Origin: Candidatus Mesolinea sp. UBA5823
GTDB lineage: Bacteria; Chloroflexota; Anaerolineae; Anaerolineales; Anaerolineaceae
Reading direction: 5' to 3'
Length of the DNA stretch: 7,621 nt
NCBI GenBank assembly: GCA_002417685.1
Contig: DICP01000080.1
Location: 6,387-14,007 of the forward strand
Under the pieces are notes generated by a model. It was not told where the DNA came from. It searched no databases and was given only the letters and a program-made list of their open reading frames with translations. Positions within the stretch are counted from its first letter, which is position 1, and every line of letters starts with the position of its first letter. Shown here in pieces: positions 5,623 through 7,621 of this stretch. The position numbers were made by a program, and so were the translations under genes.

Positions 5623-7488
5623 TTATACAATTTCGACTTGATCGAGGGGAAAGCGGCTTTTGCTGTAAAGCTCTCGTAAGTGTTCTTTACGCTCCTCATC
5701 TAGACCAGCCAATACGAGCCGTAAATAAAAGCTGCCATCAGCAGAGGTCGTGTGAATGGTGTGAATGATATTTCCTCCAGCTTCAGAGACTAACCCAGCT
5801 AAGTAGGCTAATACGCCTGGGCGGTTGGCAGTATTGGAGCCGCTCACTTCTATGGTTACCCAATTAAGCACTGCGCGGGATATCCCAACACGGTCTAAGG
5901 CATCATCCAGCTCACGCAAGTTAATTGAGCCTCCACCGACTGCGGAATAGAGGTCATCCAAGTTAGCGCAAGCCATCAAACCGAGCAGTTGATCTATGCG
6001 GCTGCTCTCAAGTGAAGCGACATCATCAAGTGAAAGTATTCCGCGCTTAGCCAATAGGGGATGAATAAGCTGCTTGCCTTTTTGGCTGGCTTCCTTAAGC
6101 GCCACAGTTGCCAACACAACCCGCAGGCGGCGGGCAGTAGTAATATCACAATGATTCAGCCATTCAGGTTGGGGCACCAGATGTGTGCCAGTGGAAACCA
6201 CTTCAACCACGTCTCCGGGACTGAGCGTGTCATAGATATGGCGTTCCTCGCCATTGACTAAGACCTTGCTGATTTTATCTAAGTAAAACTCTTGGATCGC
6301 AGCCACACCATCCAAGACTGTGCCGCCTTCTTGCAAGAAGCGCGTACCGCCATAAGGGGTAAAGATTTGCACAGGGCGATATTTAGAAATGTCTTTTCCG
6401 TGATTGATGGCGTAAATAATCCCCCAGGTGTTTTCACCCTCCATCTCTTCTGTGGCGATGGCGGTTTCGATCGCACCCATACCTGGCAGCCAGCTGGTTA
6501 CCTGTAAGGCACGATAGCCGTTTTGAGGGGTGGCAATGTAGTCATCAAATCGGTCTTGATCTAAATTCTTGCCGAAATAGCGGTTCACACGTGAAAGCAA
6601 GCGGTAGCATGCCATCTCGTCATTATCTTTGAGGATCATACGGAAGCTGACGATGTCATTCACAGCAGAAAAATCCTGAAGAGAAGTGCGCCGTGCGCGT
6701 GCCATGCGTTGGAGCTTATCCCAAGCTTGCCAATAACCGTTGACTGTGAAGCGGACCGCGCCATCAATGCCTTCCTGTTCCATCAGGTGACCGAGTTCCC
6801 CTAGGTAATAGCGGATAAAATTCAAATTTAGGCGTGGGTCGGAATCGATCTTTGCTTTGACGGTGTCGTACGATTCAGGTTCGGCATAAGGGAAAGCCAT
6901 ATCCTCAATCCACCGCCGCCAGCGGTAGCAATTCAGTATGCCAGCCAGCTTTCCGTATGCACGGATAGCCTCAGTGGCTTTCTGCCACTGCTTGCCTGGG
7001 GGCATGTATTTAAGCGTCATCAGGTTGTGACTTTTATCTGCCAGCTTGATCACAAAGACAGCTGGGTCGCGGAACATGGCAATCTTACGAAGAGTGTCCA
7101 TCTCGCGCGTGCTGCCATCCCGTGGATTAGACATTTTGGTCAACCCGTCGATGATATGGGCGACTTCTTCGCCCATTTCACCCGGAAAAAGAGCCCTGAT
7201 TTGGTCAAGGCTCTCTCCGGTATCTTCCACAGCATCATGTAATAAGGCGGCGATAGTCCAAGTTTCTTTATGGACCAAGTTGTCCACAAAGCTCGCCACC
7301 CAACCACAATGGGTTTCAAAGTAAGGTTCTCCGGAAAGGCGCGTTTGACCGGCATGCACCTGTTTACCCCATTCAAAGGCGCGTGCTATGGCTTCGGTGC
7401 GGGGTTCGAACTCTTCAACGTGGAATTCGCCCAAGACCCTCGGCCTAATTTCGGTAATGTTCTCAATCTCTACCATCTGCGAGCTCAT
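5623..7488 (-). CDS. Divergent RelA/SpoT-family protein: HD hydrolase intact, synthetase domain degenerate
   Basis: The full domain order of a long RSH protein is present in 621 residues, shorter than the usual 700-750. The HD (p)ppGpp hydrolase domain (about 30-200) retains R50, H60, the HD pair H84-D85 in ALLHDAVEDT, E88-D89, and D151 and N155 in LADKSHNLMTL, so hydrolysis of (p)ppGpp is expected. The synthetase-like domain (about 235-370) keeps D278 (NDIVSFRMI), CYRLL, FDDYIATPQNGYRAL with Y325, and E341. It lacks the basic RxKxxxSxxxK signature (VNGYWQAWDKLQRM instead), the H of NGYxSLH (Q329) and the Arg of the ExQIRT motif (ETAIAT). A TGS domain (372-434), a helical segment (about 436-540) and a C-terminal ACT domain (544-621, with RPGVLAYLAGLV) follow. 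ATG 7488 is chosen; no good ribosome site is visible at it or at the ATG at 7476. A SpoT-like regulatory hydrolase is the best reading; complete loss of synthesis is inference. Confidence 0.9.
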   Translation of the reverse strand: MSSQMVEIENITEIRPRVLGEFHVEEFEPRTEAIARAFEWGKQVHAGQTRLSGEPYFETHCGWVASFVDNLVHKETWTIAALLHDAVEDTGESLDQIRALFPGEMGEEVAHIIDGLTKMSNPRDGSTREMDTLRKIAMFRDPAVFVIKLADKSHNLMTLKYMPPGKQWQKATEAIRAYGKLAGILNCYRWRRWIEDMAFPYAEPESYDTVKAKIDSDPRLNLNFIRYYLGELGHLMEQEGIDGAVRFTVNGYWQAWDKLQRMARARRTSLQDFSAVNDIVSFRMILKDNDEMACYRLLSRVNRYFGKNLDQDRFDDYIATPQNGYRALQVTSWLPGMGAIETAIATEEMEGENTWGIIYAINHGKDISKYRPVQIFTPYGGTRFLQEGGTVLDGVAAIQEFYLDKISKVLVNGEERHIYDTLSPGDVVEVVSTGTHLVPQPEWLNHCDITTARRLRVVLATVALKEASQKGKQLIHPLLAKRGILSLDDVASLESSRIDQLLGLMACANLDDLYSAVGGGSINLRELDDALDRVGISRAVLNWVTIEVSGSNTANRPGVLAYLAGLVSEAGGNIIHTIHTTSADGSFYLRLVLAGLDEERKEHLRELYSKSRFPLDQVEIV

Positions 7489-7491
7489 CCG

Positions 7492-7504
7492 ATTTTCGGA
7501 AAAT
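7492..7504. repeat. Small inverted repeat ATTTTC-G-GAAAAT at the RSH start
   Basis: Two six-base arms around a single G lie 4-16 bases ahead of the ATG at 7488, where a ribosome site would normally be. An overlapping CCGA-TTT-TCGG hairpin (7489-7499) abuts the start codon. Either could affect initiation or bind a regulator; the arms are short and A/T rich, so chance is possible. Confidence 0.3.
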
Positions 7505-7513
7505 TATCCTTTA

Positions 7514-7519
7514 ATTATA
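7514..7519 (-). promoter_or_regulatory. Candidate -10 element for the RSH gene
   Basis: TATAAT on the minus strand is a perfect -10 consensus 25 bases ahead of the RSH ATG, giving a very short leader of under 20 bases. The -35 region at 17-18 bases reads GCATTT/TGCATT and is poor. The AAGGA at 7508-7512 would then fall at or before the transcription start and so would not act as a ribosome site. This agrees with the weak initiation context of the gene. Confidence 0.45.
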
Positions 7520-7621
7520 GCCGATTTATTCTGAAAAAATGCATAATTCGTGCAATTTATAACGATTTCTCCATTGGACAATTTCTTGACACTTAGCCAA
7601 TGAATTCATTTGCTCGTCTAA

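Noticed and set aside
7586..7591. TTGACA near the right edge as a plus-strand -35 box
   Set aside because: At 16-18 bases downstream there is only ATTTGC/TTTGCT, no -10 resemblance, and no plus-strand gene is visible before the edge.
1..7621. CRISPR arrays, tRNA/rRNA genes, insertion sequences, toxin-antitoxin or phage-defence cassettes
   Set aside because: I found no spaced repeats, cloverleaf sequence, transposase motifs or paired small genes; all substantial coding is accounted for by six housekeeping-type genes.

Overview
The window is about 7.6 kb of ordinary, densely coding bacterial chromosome with roughly balanced base composition. It holds six confident protein genes and no RNA gene, insertion sequence, CRISPR array or prophage signal. 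The gene set (undecaprenyl-diphosphatase, bacterial-type tRNA-guanine transglycosylase, alanine racemase, a RelA/SpoT-type protein) is bacterial. The flavour of the proteins, especially the divergent RelA/SpoT-type protein and the thioredoxin/CcdA fusion, suggests an environmental Chloroflexota of the Anaerolineae type. That is an impression from reading the proteins, not a demonstrated placement.

Layout: on the minus strand, tgt (1846 to 725) runs into uppP (728 to the left edge) with a 4-base ATGA stop/start overlap, so the two are very likely one translationally coupled operon; uppP is cut by the window edge. A 110-base divergent intergenic region separates tgt from alr on the plus strand (1957-3066). 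A small PHP-domain phosphoesterase gene (3063-3740) follows alr with another ATGA overlap. This plus-strand pair converges, across a 39-base gap, on a minus-strand pair. That pair is a 547-residue secreted/membrane thiol-disulfide protein (3780-5423) and, upstream of it, a 621-residue RelA/SpoT homologue (5623-7488). An AT-rich 199-base spacer with two perfect palindromes lies between them.

Functionally, uppP (lipid carrier recycling) and alr (D-alanine supply) both feed peptidoglycan synthesis and lie on either side of the divergent promoter region, while tgt makes the queuosine precursor in tRNA. The RelA/SpoT homologue keeps every hydrolase-domain residue I can place. It has lost several signature residues of the synthetase domain and the tRNA-contacting His of the TGS domain, so it reads as a (p)ppGpp hydrolase or regulatory protein rather than a ribosome-linked synthetase. 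The thiol-disulfide protein has an unusual order: signal peptide, two thioredoxin-like CxxC domains, then a CcdA/DsbD-like membrane domain. These two proteins are the most interesting content. I see no clear evidence of a wholly new multi-gene system.
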